Assembly (NCBI GenBank): GCA_019359495.1
Contig: JAHHHF010000076.1
Coordinates: 1 to 64,000 of the forward strand
Length of the DNA: 64,000 nucleotides
Direction: 5' to 3'
Source of the DNA: Goleter apudmare HA4340-LM2
Lineage (GTDB): Bacteria; Cyanobacteriota; Cyanobacteriia; Cyanobacteriales; Nostocaceae
This document shows positions 6,696 through 16,297 of the stretch, in pieces. Every line of letters starts with the position of its first letter. Within the stretch, counting starts at the first letter, position 1. Both the position numbers and the translations under genes were made by a program. Below the pieces are notes generated by a model. That model was not told the DNA's origin and did no database searches. It saw only the letters and a program-made list of their open reading frames with translations.

Positions 6696-9479
6696 ATGCG
6701 AATACCGACAGCGACTTATAGGATTCAGTTTACACCACAGTTTGGTTTTGAGAATGCGAGAGCGATCGCAGCTTATTTAGCAGATTTAGGCGTTTCTGAT
6801 CTTTATGCTTCCCCGATTTTTAGGGCGCGTACTGGTAGTACACATGGCTATGATGTTGTAGATGCTACACAGCTAAATCCACAATTAGGGACTAGTGAGT
6901 CTTTTGAGTCTTTGGTTGGTGAACTACAGTCTCTTGGTATGGGCTGGTTGCAAGATATTGTCCCCAACCACATGGCTTACAGTAGCGAAAATCCCTATTT
7001 GATGGATGTGTTAGAACATGGTCCGGATTCTAGCTACACGGACTACTTTGATGTATGTTGGAATTCGCCATTTGGTAGCTCTCAAGAGCGAATTCTCACG
7101 CCACTATTAGGAGATTTTTATGGCGCTTCCCTGGAAAAGGGAGATATTCAACTGCAATATTCACAGAGTGGTTTAACTGTCAACTATTACAGCTTAAAAT
7201 TGCCATTGCGGTTAGAGTCTTATACCAAATTTCTCACTTATAATCTCGGTAAACTGACGCGTACATTAGGCAGAAATCATCCTGATTTTATTAAACTATT
7301 AGGAATACTCTACATTCTTAAAAATGTGCCCTCGGAAGTTGCAGGAAAGCAGCGACAAGACCAAATCGCATTTATTAAAGGCTTGATTTGGGAACTATAC
7401 ACTGCAAATGATGACATACATGATTTTATAGAGGAGAACCTCAAAATATTTAATGGGGAACTAAGTAACGCTGATAGCTTTAATTTGCTAGATGACTTAC
7501 TCAAGGACCAATTTTATCGCCTCGCCTTCTGGAAAGTTGGGGCGGAAGAAATGAACTATCGCCGTTTCTTTACTGTGAATGAATTGATTTCTGTGAAAGT
7601 TGAAGAACTGCGGGTTTTTCATAACACCCATTCTTTAATTCAAAAGCTAGTAGAAGATGGTGTATTCACTGGCCTACGCATTGACCACATTGACGGACTT
7701 TATCATCCCACACAGTATCTAGAAAGGCTGCGAGAAAAATTAGGTGATGTTTATATCACCGTCGAAAAGATTTTAGAAATCACTGAATATTTGCCAGATA
7801 ATTGGCAAATTCAAGGTACTTCGGGATATGACTTCTTGAATTATGTAAATGGCGTATTTTGTCAATCAAAAAATCAAGCAACATTTGAAAATATTTACCA
7901 GACATTTATTGGTTCGCGTGTAAATTATCCGTCTCTGGTGAAGGAGAACAAGCACCTAATATTAGAAAAGAACTTGGCAGGCGATATTGATAATTTAGCG
8001 AGCTTGTTAAAGAATATTTCTAGTAAATACCGCTATGGTAATGACTTTACCTTAAACGGACTCAAAAGAGCGATCGCCGAAGTGCTCACTCTATTCCCAG
8101 TCTACCGGACTTATATCACCCCCGATGGCATTCAAGATAGCGATCGCCTCTGTATTCAACAAGTAATTCGCACCGCTAAAAAACAAATACCTCTGTTGCT
8201 GCATGAACTGACTTTTATTGAAAAATTAATGCTGTTGGAGTTTGATGATTCTCTTACCCAAGCAGAACGGGAACAGTGGATATATTTTGTTTTGCGAATG
8301 CAGCAATATAGCGGCCCTTTGATGGCTAAAGGCGTAGAAGACACCACATTATATGTTTACAACCGTCTCTTATCCCTGAATGAAGTCGGTGGAAATCCCA
8401 GTCATTTTGGGATTTCTGTAGAGCAATTTCACACCTTTAACCAGCAGCACCAAGCAAACTGGCCGCACACTATGAACGCCACAGCTACCCATGACACCAA
8501 GCGTGGTGAAGATGTCAGAGCCAGGTTAAATGTATTGTCAGAAATTCCCCAAGAATGGAAACAACAAGTTAATCTGTGGAGCGAACTGAATCAAGCACAT
8601 CACAGTCATGGCTACCCCGATCGCAACGATGAATATTTCCTTTATCAAACATTAGTAGGAGCATTTCCCTTTGCTGAACAAGAACAATCTGCATTCGTAC
8701 AAAGAGTACAGGAATACATGATTAAAGCCATTCGGGAAGCGAAAGTTCATACAGCATGGTTGCGACCTGATAATGACTACGAAGAAGCTTGTACCTCCTT
8801 TATCCACAAAGTACTTGACCCCAATGTATCCCAAAAGTTTTTAGAAACATTTCGCCCTTTGCAACAAAAAATTGCCGAGTATGGCATATTTAATTCTCTT
8901 TCCCAAACTCTACTAAAAATAGTAGCCCCAGGAGTACCTGACATCTACCAAGGAACAGAACTCTGGGATTTAAGTTTAGTTGACCCCGACAACCGCCGCC
9001 CCGTAGATTTTGAACAGCGACGTGTTTATCTGAGTAGCATTCAAGAGCAAATGAAGAATGATATTCTCAGTTTAATTCCAGAATTACTCCAGCACAAAAC
9101 CGACGGTAGAATCAAACTCTTTTTAACATTGCAAGCACTCAAAGCCAGAACAAAATACCTTTCATTATTCCAAACAGGCGACTATTTACCATTAAAAATT
9201 CAAGGAAACCACGCCAATCACATCATCGCCTTTGCCCGCCAACAAGACAAGCAAACAGCGATCGCCATCGCCCCACGATTCCTTACCAGCCTCATCCAAC
9301 CTGGAGAAGCACCCCTAGGTGAAGCCGTATGGCAAGATACACACTTGCAATTACCAACAGATGCTTCCAAATGGCACAACGTCCTCACTAATCAATCCTT
9401 ACACCTACAGGAAACCCTATCCATTAGCACCGCCCTTACCCATTTCCCAGTAGCCTTATTAATTAATAACGCCGAGTAA
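6696..9479 (+). CDS. treY: Maltooligosyl trehalose synthase TreY
   Basis: Isomerises the reducing-end alpha-1,4 link of maltodextrins to alpha,alpha-1,1, giving maltooligosyltrehalose for TreZ. The 927-residue protein starts with the family signature IPTATYRIQFTPQFGFENA and contains GH13 motifs: IVPNHMAYSSENPYLMDVLE, the nucleophile aspartate in GLRIDHIDGLYHP (about 325-337), a downstream VEKILEITEYLP with the acid/base glutamate, and the TreY-typical GTSGYDFLN and MAKGVEDTTLYVYNRL segments. PGVPDIYQGTELWDLSLVDP near 750 is a hallmark of the family. GGAGAAG at about 6680 precedes the ATG. It is the middle gene of treZ-treY-treH. Confidence 0.96.
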   Translation: MRIPTATYRIQFTPQFGFENARAIAAYLADLGVSDLYASPIFRARTGSTHGYDVVDATQLNPQLGTSESFESLVGELQSLGMGWLQDIVPNHMAYSSENPYLMDVLEHGPDSSYTDYFDVCWNSPFGSSQERILTPLLGDFYGASLEKGDIQLQYSQSGLTVNYYSLKLPLRLESYTKFLTYNLGKLTRTLGRNHPDFIKLLGILYILKNVPSEVAGKQRQDQIAFIKGLIWELYTANDDIHDFIEENLKIFNGELSNADSFNLLDDLLKDQFYRLAFWKVGAEEMNYRRFFTVNELISVKVEELRVFHNTHSLIQKLVEDGVFTGLRIDHIDGLYHPTQYLERLREKLGDVYITVEKILEITEYLPDNWQIQGTSGYDFLNYVNGVFCQSKNQATFENIYQTFIGSRVNYPSLVKENKHLILEKNLAGDIDNLASLLKNISSKYRYGNDFTLNGLKRAIAEVLTLFPVYRTYITPDGIQDSDRLCIQQVIRTAKKQIPLLLHELTFIEKLMLLEFDDSLTQAEREQWIYFVLRMQQYSGPLMAKGVEDTTLYVYNRLLSLNEVGGNPSHFGISVEQFHTFNQQHQANWPHTMNATATHDTKRGEDVRARLNVLSEIPQEWKQQVNLWSELNQAHHSHGYPDRNDEYFLYQTLVGAFPFAEQEQSAFVQRVQEYMIKAIREAKVHTAWLRPDNDYEEACTSFIHKVLDPNVSQKFLETFRPLQQKIAEYGIFNSLSQTLLKIVAPGVPDIYQGTELWDLSLVDPDNRRPVDFEQRRVYLSSIQEQMKNDILSLIPELLQHKTDGRIKLFLTLQALKARTKYLSLFQTGDYLPLKIQGNHANHIIAFARQQDKQTAIAIAPRFLTSLIQPGEAPLGEAVWQDTHLQLPTDASKWHNVLTNQSLHLQETLSISTALTHFPVALLINNAE

Positions 9480-9547
9480 GAAATAACTCAACGATAAATT
9501 CCTGTATCACTTCTTACATCTGCTTCCTCTGCGTGAGAAAAATTTCT

Positions 9548-11041
9548 ATGATCACCACATCCCAAATCCAAGCCGTCCGCGCTTACATCAAAAAGACCTG
9601 GAAAACCCTAACAAGATCGCACACCCACTTACTACAATCCGTCAAAGATACGAAGCTAGAACACCAAAAAGATATTCCTTGGATTCTCTATATTTCCCTC
9701 CAAGAAGACTATGAAACTGTAAAATCCGTCTTAGAGCGATCGCTATCTCCACAAGACTTACAACAAATTGATATTCGCAACTTACCCAGTGAAGTCGAAG
9801 CCACCCGCGAACATGGGTTACTCTATTTACCAGGCCCTTACGTTGTCCCTGGTGGTCGCTTTAACGAAATGTACGGTTGGGATAGCTACTTTATCTTGTT
9901 AGGACTATTGCGAGACGAAGAGTGGGAGTTAGCACAAAGTCAAGTTGACCAGTTACTCTACCAAATGGATCATTACGGTACGATTTTGAACGCTAACCGT
10001 ACCTATATGCTGTCACGCTCCCAACCCCCCGTCTTGAGCATGATGGTTGTAGCGCTGTTCCAGCACACCCAGGATGAAGCATGGCTGAGGAAAACAGTAC
10101 CACTACTAGAACAGTTTTATTACTATTGGGTAGTGCCGCCACACTTGAATGCAGCCACAGGTTTATCTAGATATTATGCCTTGGGGGAAGGCCCAGCACC
10201 AGAAGTCTTGTACTCAGAACGGGATGAGCAGGGACGCAGCCACTATGAGCGTGTCAAGCAATATTATCAAACCTTTGAGATTGATGATTATGATGTCAGT
10301 CTTTTCTATGACCGAGAGAAAGACGAACTGACAGATTTATTTTACAAAGGCGATCGCTCCATGCGCGAATCTGGCTTTGATATCACCAACCGCTTTGGCC
10401 CTTTTAGTGTTGATATCATCCACTATGCACCGATTTGCTTAAACAGCTTACTTTATCAAGTAGAACAAGATATAGCGCAAATTCATGATATCTTTGGCAG
10501 CAAAGAACTAGTACAACAATGGAGCGATCGCGCTGCTAAACGGCGCGAGTATATCGATAAGTATCTCTGGGATGAAGCACAGGGGCTATATCTGGACTAT
10601 CACTTCGACGGTGGCGATCGTCGCCCTTATGAATTTGTTACCACCTTCTACCCTCTGTGGACAGGACTAGCTTCTCCAGAACAAGCCCAGCGCGTAGTCA
10701 AAAATCTCGACCTATTTGAAGCCCCAGGGGGAATCTTCACCAGTACACGCGTCACTGGTTCCCAGTGGGATGCACCTTTTGGCTGGGCACCCCTGACCTT
10801 AATTGCCGTCCAGGGACTGCATCGTTATGGATATCATACAGAAGGCGATCGCATTGCCCGGAAATTCTTGGCTATGGCTATTAAAGAATTTGAGCAACAT
10901 GGCACATTGGTGGAAAAATATGATGTTGAACGCTGTTCTGCTCAAGTGAGTGACGAAATCTGCTTTGGATATAGTTCTAATGAAATCGGTTTTGGTTGGA
11001 CTAATGGAACCATCTTAGAACTCTTGGCACAATTGCACTGA
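9548..11041 (+). CDS. treH: Trehalase TreH (GH37)
   Basis: Hydrolyses trehalose to two glucoses. Both GH37 trehalase signatures are visible: PGGRFNEMYGWDSYF about 105-120 and QWDAPFGWAPL in the C-terminal third. There is no signal peptide, so a cytoplasmic enzyme is expected. The open frame extends to a GTG at 9533, five codons earlier; neither start has a clear ribosome binding site, and I chose the ATG giving MITTSQIQAVRAY. It lies 68 bp after treY. Having the degrading enzyme next to the two synthetic ones suggests trehalose level is set by the balance of the three, as described for Anabaena treH mutants that accumulate trehalose and tolerate drying better. Confidence 0.93.
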   Translation: MITTSQIQAVRAYIKKTWKTLTRSHTHLLQSVKDTKLEHQKDIPWILYISLQEDYETVKSVLERSLSPQDLQQIDIRNLPSEVEATREHGLLYLPGPYVVPGGRFNEMYGWDSYFILLGLLRDEEWELAQSQVDQLLYQMDHYGTILNANRTYMLSRSQPPVLSMMVVALFQHTQDEAWLRKTVPLLEQFYYYWVVPPHLNAATGLSRYYALGEGPAPEVLYSERDEQGRSHYERVKQYYQTFEIDDYDVSLFYDREKDELTDLFYKGDRSMRESGFDITNRFGPFSVDIIHYAPICLNSLLYQVEQDIAQIHDIFGSKELVQQWSDRAAKRREYIDKYLWDEAQGLYLDYHFDGGDRRPYEFVTTFYPLWTGLASPEQAQRVVKNLDLFEAPGGIFTSTRVTGSQWDAPFGWAPLTLIAVQGLHRYGYHTEGDRIARKFLAMAIKEFEQHGTLVEKYDVERCSAQVSDEICFGYSSNEIGFGWTNGTILELLAQLH

Positions 11042-11086
11042 GTTCATGACTCCCCGTCTTAGACTTCATAGGATTGACAGAATTTT

Positions 11087-11194
11087 TTATTTTTTTTGTG
11101 CAGCAAATACAAACCAGATAATTAATACTGTGAATCCTAAATAACCACAGACCGTCACCCATTCTTGCCAGTTACTGGACATATCGTTGATCAT
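11087..11194 (-). CDS. Possible 35-residue single-pass membrane protein
   Basis: This short frame begins MINDMSSNWQEWVTVCGYLG and continues with a hydrophobic helix (FTVLIIWFVFAA) ending in QKK. One transmembrane segment with a lysine tail is the pattern of small cyanobacterial membrane subunits. No good ribosome binding site is visible; an internal ATG four codons in is an alternative start. It is convergent with treH and lies just downstream of the 136-residue exported protein on the same strand. It could be a chance frame; conservation would decide. Confidence 0.4.
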   Translation of the reverse strand: MINDMSSNWQEWVTVCGYLGFTVLIIWFVFAAQKK

Positions 11195-11240
11195 TGGCAA
11201 TGGAGATTATTACTTTTTGTATTTTAATCAAATGGTTGTC

Positions 11241-11651
11241 TCAAAATTTTGTGACGGTCAAATTCAGCAGACCTGAATCAAGCCGAGGTACTTTCAAATA
11301 TTCTACCGGCTCACTACTTTGAAGTATTTGGTCATTATTTGATGCTTGACACTGCTCAAAAAAAGCAGATGGATTGTTAATCAAATCAAGTGGATTCAGC
11401 TTCTTACATCCCTGCTCACGTAGTAATAAAGTTGAGCCGACAGTTTGTTGTGAATTATTGGTTTGGTTGATCGCTTGATTCCAGTTACTATTGATTGTGG
11501 CTGGTTCTGTAAGTAAATTTACTGCCTGATTGCTTTCGTCTAGAGTATTCACTAAATTCTCTTGATTGGCATAGGCACTTTGAGTCATAGCGATCGCACT
11601 AATTACAATCAATAAGCTTACGGGAAAGAGTTTCATCATTATATTACTCAA
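11241..11651 (-). CDS. Small exported protein of unknown function
   Basis: The 136-residue product begins with a typical signal peptide: a basic start (MSNIMMK), a hydrophobic core LFPVSLLIVISAIAM, and a likely cleavage after QSAYA near residue 28. The mature part is asparagine- and glutamine-rich, contains two cysteines (in EQGCKKLNP and FEQCQASN) that could pair, and ends in TVTKF. I recognise no domain. A periplasmic or outer-membrane-associated role is possible from export alone. A HIP1-like cgatcgc occurs inside the signal region. Confidence 0.6.
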   Translation of the reverse strand: MSNIMMKLFPVSLLIVISAIAMTQSAYANQENLVNTLDESNQAVNLLTEPATINSNWNQAINQTNNSQQTVGSTLLLREQGCKKLNPLDLINNPSAFFEQCQASNNDQILQSSEPVEYLKVPRLDSGLLNLTVTKF

Positions 11652-12121
11652 AATTTAATCCTGATTTAAAACTTAGAATTAGCTATATGTAAAAAAGTTG
11701 ATCACAGCAATTTTTGCATCATATCAGTATAGTTATAGCAAATGATACGAGTTTATAATGATAATTTCCGGAAACCATCTACCGATAATTTTTACTTATC
11801 AGTGACTTAATATACATAAAATCAAGTGTTTGCCTTACCAAAATAAGAATCTTTCTGGCAGATGCACAAGCTATTTTTCTGGAGTATGGTATAGATTATT
11901 TTCTCTAAATAAGTTTTGAGGTTTAACAAAAAGCTACTCCTCGGCTCGTCTGGATTGTTGCGGCAACATTAGCATGTGGTTCAACTGTAACATTTACTAC
12001 ATTATAGTTGTCGCAACATTATTCACAGTGCCATAAAGAAAAGGTAAAGGGTTCACCTTTGGCGTATCCCTGACCTCAGAGGTGTCAATACTCCTAATTC
12101 CAGGACTGATCTATCATACCC
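11652..12121. other. 470-bp divergent intergenic region upstream of the cyclase
   Basis: No gene is seen. The region separates the minus-strand exported protein from the plus-strand cyclase and should hold promoters for both. Its notable content is a pair of similar palindromic sites at 11957-11971 and 12007-12021, listed separately. Confidence 0.6.
11957..12021. promoter_or_regulatory. Paired GTTGnnGCAACATTA sites 50 bp apart
   Basis: GTTGCGGCAACATTA at 11957-11971 and GTTGTCGCAACATTA at 12007-12021 share 13 of 15 positions, start exactly 50 bp apart, and each contains a short palindrome (the first is TGTTGC-G-GCAACA). Two such sites on nearly the same DNA face, 100-165 bp upstream of the cyclase start, look like a bipartite operator. 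The binding protein is unknown. Confidence 0.4.
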
Positions 12122-13741
12122 ATGACTGAACTCAAACTACGTCTACAAGAGGGAGATACTGAAACTATAGTTTCAGTGGATCAAGATATATTCACCATTG
12201 GTCGTTTACCAGAATGTAGCTTGTACTTACCTTTTGGTGGAGTTTCTCGTAACCATGCGAGGCTGCGAAAAACAGCTGATGGTACTTGGATCATTGAGGA
12301 TTTATGTAGCAAAAATGGCACACAACTCAATGAATGTCTTGTTACCTGTCCACAAGAGTTAAATCATGGTGACATTATTTGCTTAGGTAATGTGAATTTG
12401 GTGGTGTTGTTTGCAACTGCTGGAACACAGGTGGCAATAAAGCCCACACCAACTGTAGAAACTGCTGAACAAAGAACAATTTTTCGTAATGTCAAACAAT
12501 TACAGCAGCAGTGGATAGAAGCTAATAGCAAGGATAGTGGCATCAGTAACAAAGACAAAACTATTGCCAGGCTGAAAGATTTGGTGGACATAGCCAAAAA
12601 TCTCTGTGCAGCCACCTCCATAGAAGAAATTTTCTCCCAGGTGCAACAAGTAGTTTTTCGTTACCTCGATAGTATTGATCGCTTGGCATTATTAATTGAT
12701 GTCACAGGGAACGGGAATCTAGAGTTAATGAATGCTGCGACTAGAAACGTTGCCCAGCAACAAGATTTGGCAGCTGATGGCAGTTGGATTAGCCGTAGTA
12801 TCTGTCAAAAGGTATTTGACGAAAAAGTTGTGATCCAAACTGCTGACACCCAAAAAGATGAACGATTTTCTGGAGAGCACAGTATTTTAGTTAAAGGCAT
12901 TCTCAGTGCGATGGCGGTGCCCTTGTGGGATGAAAATAAAGTGGTTGGGGTTCTTTATGCAGATGCTTGCCTTTCTTCTTACCATTGGGAGAGAGAAGGC
13001 GAAGAAGAACTCAGCTTTTTTTCGGCTTTGGCGAACCTTGTCGCTTCTAGTGTGCAGCGTTGGTTATTGGTAGAGAAACTCAAAACCGAAGAGGTAATTC
13101 GCCACAGACTAGAACGCTATCATTCTCCTTCTGTAGTGCAGCAGTTAATATCTGTAGGTGGTTTACCAGATGGTCGTTTACTTCCCACAGAAAGCGAAAT
13201 CAGTATTTTGTTTGCAGATTTGGTGGGGTTTACAGCAATTTCTGAACGGTTAAAACCAACAGCGATCGCACAATTATTAAATAATTTATTTGAAGAAATG
13301 CTGCAAGAAGTGTTCACCTATGGTGGCACTTTAGATAAGTATATTGGCGATTGTATCATGGCATTTTTTGGCGCTCCTGAAATACAACCAGACCACGCTG
13401 ATCGCGCCACATCTGCGGCTAAGGGTATGCTAACCCGTTTAGAAAAACTTAATTTGAATGGTTTTTGGCAAGAACCTCTACAATTACGAATTGCGATTAA
13501 TAGTGGTAAAGCTGTCGTGGGAGACGTAGGCAGCTCCCAACGGGTAGACTACACGGCTTTAGGAGCTACGATTAATCTGGCGGCTCGCATGGAAGCAGTC
13601 TGTCCTCCTGGTGAATGCGTTATTAGTGAAGTGACTTATAAAATGCTTTCCCAACCTTCAGATTTCCATGAAATGGGCGAGCATCGCTTCAAAGGAATTA
13701 ATCGATTGGTAAAGGTTTATCAGACGATAATGCATGAATAG
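12122..13741 (+). CDS. FHA-GAF class III adenylate cyclase
   Basis: Predicted to make cyclic AMP in response to a phosphothreonine partner and a small ligand. The 539-residue protein has an FHA domain at about 20-98 (GR at 27-28 and SRNHARL at 42-48, the phosphopeptide-binding residues), a GAF domain at about 160-315, and a class III cyclase domain from 355. The two metal aspartates are D366 (LFADLVGFTA) and D410 (LDKYIGDCIMAFFG). K406 and D476 are the adenine-selecting pair, N485 and R489 the transition-state residues in ATINLAARM. All catalytic residues are present, so it should be active and ATP-specific. No membrane segment is seen. It belongs with the multi-domain cyclases of Anabaena (possibly CyaD-like), but I cannot tell which one. 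Confidence 0.92.
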   Translation: MTELKLRLQEGDTETIVSVDQDIFTIGRLPECSLYLPFGGVSRNHARLRKTADGTWIIEDLCSKNGTQLNECLVTCPQELNHGDIICLGNVNLVVLFATAGTQVAIKPTPTVETAEQRTIFRNVKQLQQQWIEANSKDSGISNKDKTIARLKDLVDIAKNLCAATSIEEIFSQVQQVVFRYLDSIDRLALLIDVTGNGNLELMNAATRNVAQQQDLAADGSWISRSICQKVFDEKVVIQTADTQKDERFSGEHSILVKGILSAMAVPLWDENKVVGVLYADACLSSYHWEREGEEELSFFSALANLVASSVQRWLLVEKLKTEEVIRHRLERYHSPSVVQQLISVGGLPDGRLLPTESEISILFADLVGFTAISERLKPTAIAQLLNNLFEEMLQEVFTYGGTLDKYIGDCIMAFFGAPEIQPDHADRATSAAKGMLTRLEKLNLNGFWQEPLQLRIAINSGKAVVGDVGSSQRVDYTALGATINLAARMEAVCPPGECVISEVTYKMLSQPSDFHEMGEHRFKGINRLVKVYQTIMHE

Positions 13742-13939
13742 TCATAATATCAATTCAAACTTCAAAATTCCAGATTTGATAAGGGTTTTTAGATTTGTCT
13801 CTGTTACAGAATTTCGGTAAATTGGTATAAGTGGTTGAACAAAATTAAATTTATTCGCAAAGACAGGGATCACTTCCACAGGCTCAGTGATCACAGGTAA
13901 CAGGAAAACTATGAATCAAACACGATTGCTATCGATACC

Positions 13940-14425
13940 ATGAAACGAGATTTATTTGGTGAATCTTTACTCAACATTTTGCTACCTCTGGGATTAATTT
14001 TTGGACTAGTTTTACTTTTAAATCTCAATGTCGAATCAGGTAACCCAGTGGAAGCATCTCAGCAACCAATAGAGTTATGGTTGAAGATTATCGTCGGCTA
14101 CTTAGCGGCTGGGGCAGAAATTGCGGCTGCGTCTGTGATCGGACTAGCAGTAATTCGTGGGATTTTCGTTTATTTCCGGCAAGTATTTTCCAGTTCTCGA
14201 CAACATTTTGATGCTACTGAAATAGTACGCTTGCAATTAGGAAGAGTTTTGGTATTAGGATTAGAATTTGCTGTTGCTAGTGATATTCTGCGGACGGCAG
14301 TTGCACCTACACGCCAAGATATCTCTAATTTGGCAGCGATCGTGCTATTGCGAACTTTGCTGAATTACTTCTTAGAGCAGGAGATTAGGCAGGTAGAACA
14401 AAGCCGCTTACAAGATAGAGAATAA
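13940..14425 (+). CDS. DUF1622 family membrane protein
   Basis: The 161-residue protein has three hydrophobic helices: residues about 13-28 (ILLPLGLIFGLVLLL), 48-75 (IIVGYLAAGAEIAAASVIGL) and 105-130 around LQLGRVLVLGLEFAVASDIL, followed by a conserved AAIVLLRTLLNYFLEQEI segment. This arrangement, especially LGLEFAVASDILRT and LLRTLLNYFLE, is that of DUF1622 proteins, which have no established function. It follows the cyclase by 198 bp on the same strand, but the gap makes co-transcription uncertain. Confidence 0.8.
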   Translation: MKRDLFGESLLNILLPLGLIFGLVLLLNLNVESGNPVEASQQPIELWLKIIVGYLAAGAEIAAASVIGLAVIRGIFVYFRQVFSSSRQHFDATEIVRLQLGRVLVLGLEFAVASDILRTAVAPTRQDISNLAAIVLLRTLLNYFLEQEIRQVEQSRLQDRE

Positions 14426-14843
14426 TATATGCAATAGTTTATTTGAATAATTCATCTCAATTAATTATTTTTTCGTTTTCCTACTACACACATTTAGTAA
14501 ATTTCTAATCTGCCTACCCACAAGGTTTAATGACCTAACCCTATAAACGGTGCGTTAGGCTGACGTCAGAATACACGCTACAAAGGTAATTGAGAATAGT
14601 GCTAAATGTCAAATTCAACCTGTTATTAGTCTAGGAAAAATACCTACTTCCCCATTTTTACTAGCAATTATCGTAGTTATTACTTGGCAAGTAAGTATAT
14701 TTTTATTCAAGATTGGTTGCAAAAATTTAATATTAAGAAACTACTTCCTGTCTAAAAGACTAGAATTTGGGTGTGGCTTCCAAATTTGATCTGTGTAACA
14801 CTAAGAAGCTACCTCAAGCTATTTATGAACGGGAGGTTAGGTC
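14426..14843. other. 418-bp intergenic region upstream of gabD
   Basis: No gene is seen. Around 14547-14570 is a stretch (ACGGTGCGTTAGGCTGACG) resembling a decayed dispersed cyanobacterial repeat. The last 15 bases hold a strong ribosome binding site, GGGAGG at 14831-14836, for the following ATG. Confidence 0.5.
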
Positions 14844-16211
14844 ATGGCTATCGCCACCATTAATCCCGCAACTGGGGAGACGCTCAAAACCTTTGAGCCG
14901 TTAAATGATGCAGAAATTGCCGCTAAACTAGATTTGGCTGGTCAAGCATTTGAGCATTACCGTTGGACTAGTTTCACTGAGCGATCGCACTGGCTGCAAA
15001 AGGCTGCGGACATCTTAGAGCAAGAGAAAGCAGATTTTGCCAAGTTGATGACCCTGGAAATGGGCAAGCCTTACAAAGCCGCGATCGCCGAAGCCGAAAA
15101 ATGCGCCCTGGTTTGTCGCTACTACGCTGAACACGCCCCTGGTTTTCTAGCTGATGTGCCCGTAAAAACCGATGGTAGCCATAGTTTTGTCCGCTACCAA
15201 CCATTGGGTGTGATTCTGGCTGTAATGCCGTGGAATTTCCCCTTCTGGCAAGTGTTCCGTTTTGTCGCACCTACTCTCATGGCGGGAAATGTCGGCTTAT
15301 TGAAACATGCTTCTAATGTGCCACAGTGTGCTTTGGCAATTGAAGACATTATCACACGAGCTGGTTTTCCCCCTGGAGTATTTCAAACACTGTTAATTGG
15401 TGCTGCCAAGGTAGCCGATTTAATGGCTGATGACAGGGTGAAAGCTGCTACCTTAACCGGAAGTGAACCCGCCGGCGCATCCTTAGCCGCCGCATCTGGG
15501 AAACAACTCAAAAAAACTGTTTTGGAATTAGGAGGTAGTGACCCGTTTATCGTGTTAGCAAGCGCTGATATAGAAGCAGCAGTTGTTGCAGCTACTACAG
15601 CACGAATGTTGAATAACGGGCAATCTTGTATAGCAGCGAAACGCTTCATTGTGGCAGAAGCGATCGCTGACAAATTTGAAAAGCTGTTGTTAAATAAATT
15701 CCTGGCGTTGAAAGTTGGCGATCCTATGCAACCAGACACCGACTTAGGCCCCTTGGCAACTCCAGATATTCTCCAGGATTTAGACCAGCAAGTACAAGCG
15801 GCTGTAGCTAGCGGTGGCAAAGTCCTCACGGGTGGAGAACCTGTATCTGATCGTCCCGGTAACTTCTATCCGCCGACGATCATCACAGATATCCCCCAAG
15901 ACAGTCCCATCGCCCAAGAAGAATTCTTTGGCCCAGTCGCCTTAGTATTTCGGGTTCCTGATCTCGATGCTGCCATCAAACTAGCTAATGCTACACCATT
16001 TGGCTTGGGTGCCAGCGCTTGGACAACCAACGACCAAGAACGCGATCGCTTGATTGCGGAAATCGCAGCAGGTTCAGTATTTATCAATGGCTTAGTTAAA
16101 TCTGACCCCCGTTTGCCCTTTGGTGGGATTAAACGTTCTGGATACGGCAGAGAATTAAGTATCCAGGGCATACATGAGTTTGTCAATGTTAAAACTGTGT
16201 GGGTCAAGTAA
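14844..16211 (+). CDS. gabD: Succinate-semialdehyde dehydrogenase
   Basis: Oxidises succinic semialdehyde to succinate with NAD(P)+. The 455-residue aldehyde dehydrogenase carries the general-base glutamate in LELGGSDPF, the nucleophile cysteine in NNGQSCIAAKRF, and the VMPWNFPFWQ motif. Length and the start MAIATINPATGETL fit the family. The next gene, 86 bp downstream, is the acetolactate-synthase-like 2-oxoglutarate decarboxylase. Together they form the pair shown in Synechococcus PCC 7002 (Zhang and Bryant) to convert 2-oxoglutarate to succinate without 2-oxoglutarate dehydrogenase, closing the cyanobacterial TCA cycle. The function in this organism is inferred from the pairing. Confidence 0.92.
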   Translation: MAIATINPATGETLKTFEPLNDAEIAAKLDLAGQAFEHYRWTSFTERSHWLQKAADILEQEKADFAKLMTLEMGKPYKAAIAEAEKCALVCRYYAEHAPGFLADVPVKTDGSHSFVRYQPLGVILAVMPWNFPFWQVFRFVAPTLMAGNVGLLKHASNVPQCALAIEDIITRAGFPPGVFQTLLIGAAKVADLMADDRVKAATLTGSEPAGASLAAASGKQLKKTVLELGGSDPFIVLASADIEAAVVAATTARMLNNGQSCIAAKRFIVAEAIADKFEKLLLNKFLALKVGDPMQPDTDLGPLATPDILQDLDQQVQAAVASGGKVLTGGEPVSDRPGNFYPPTIITDIPQDSPIAQEEFFGPVALVFRVPDLDAAIKLANATPFGLGASAWTTNDQERDRLIAEIAAGSVFINGLVKSDPRLPFGGIKRSGYGRELSIQGIHEFVNVKTVWVK

Positions 16212-16231
16212 TTAGTTATTGGTCATTGGTC

Positions 16232-16259
16232 AAATAACAAATAACAAATAACAAATAAC
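16232..16259. repeat. Four perfect tandem AAATAAC heptamers
   Basis: AAATAAC is repeated four times without a mismatch between gabD and the decarboxylase gene, flanked by roughly inverted TTATTGGTCATTGG and CCAATGACTAATGAC segments. Heptameric short tandem repeats (STRR) are characteristic of heterocystous cyanobacteria. A related stretch occurs at about 34161-34192. Confidence 0.75.
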
Positions 16260-16297
16260 CAATGACTAATGACAACGGACAAAATTGAGGAAATCAA

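Noticed and set aside
14974-16207. Long minus-strand open frames opposite gabD
   Set aside because: They are antisense shadows of a strongly conserved aldehyde dehydrogenase and show no recognisable domain.
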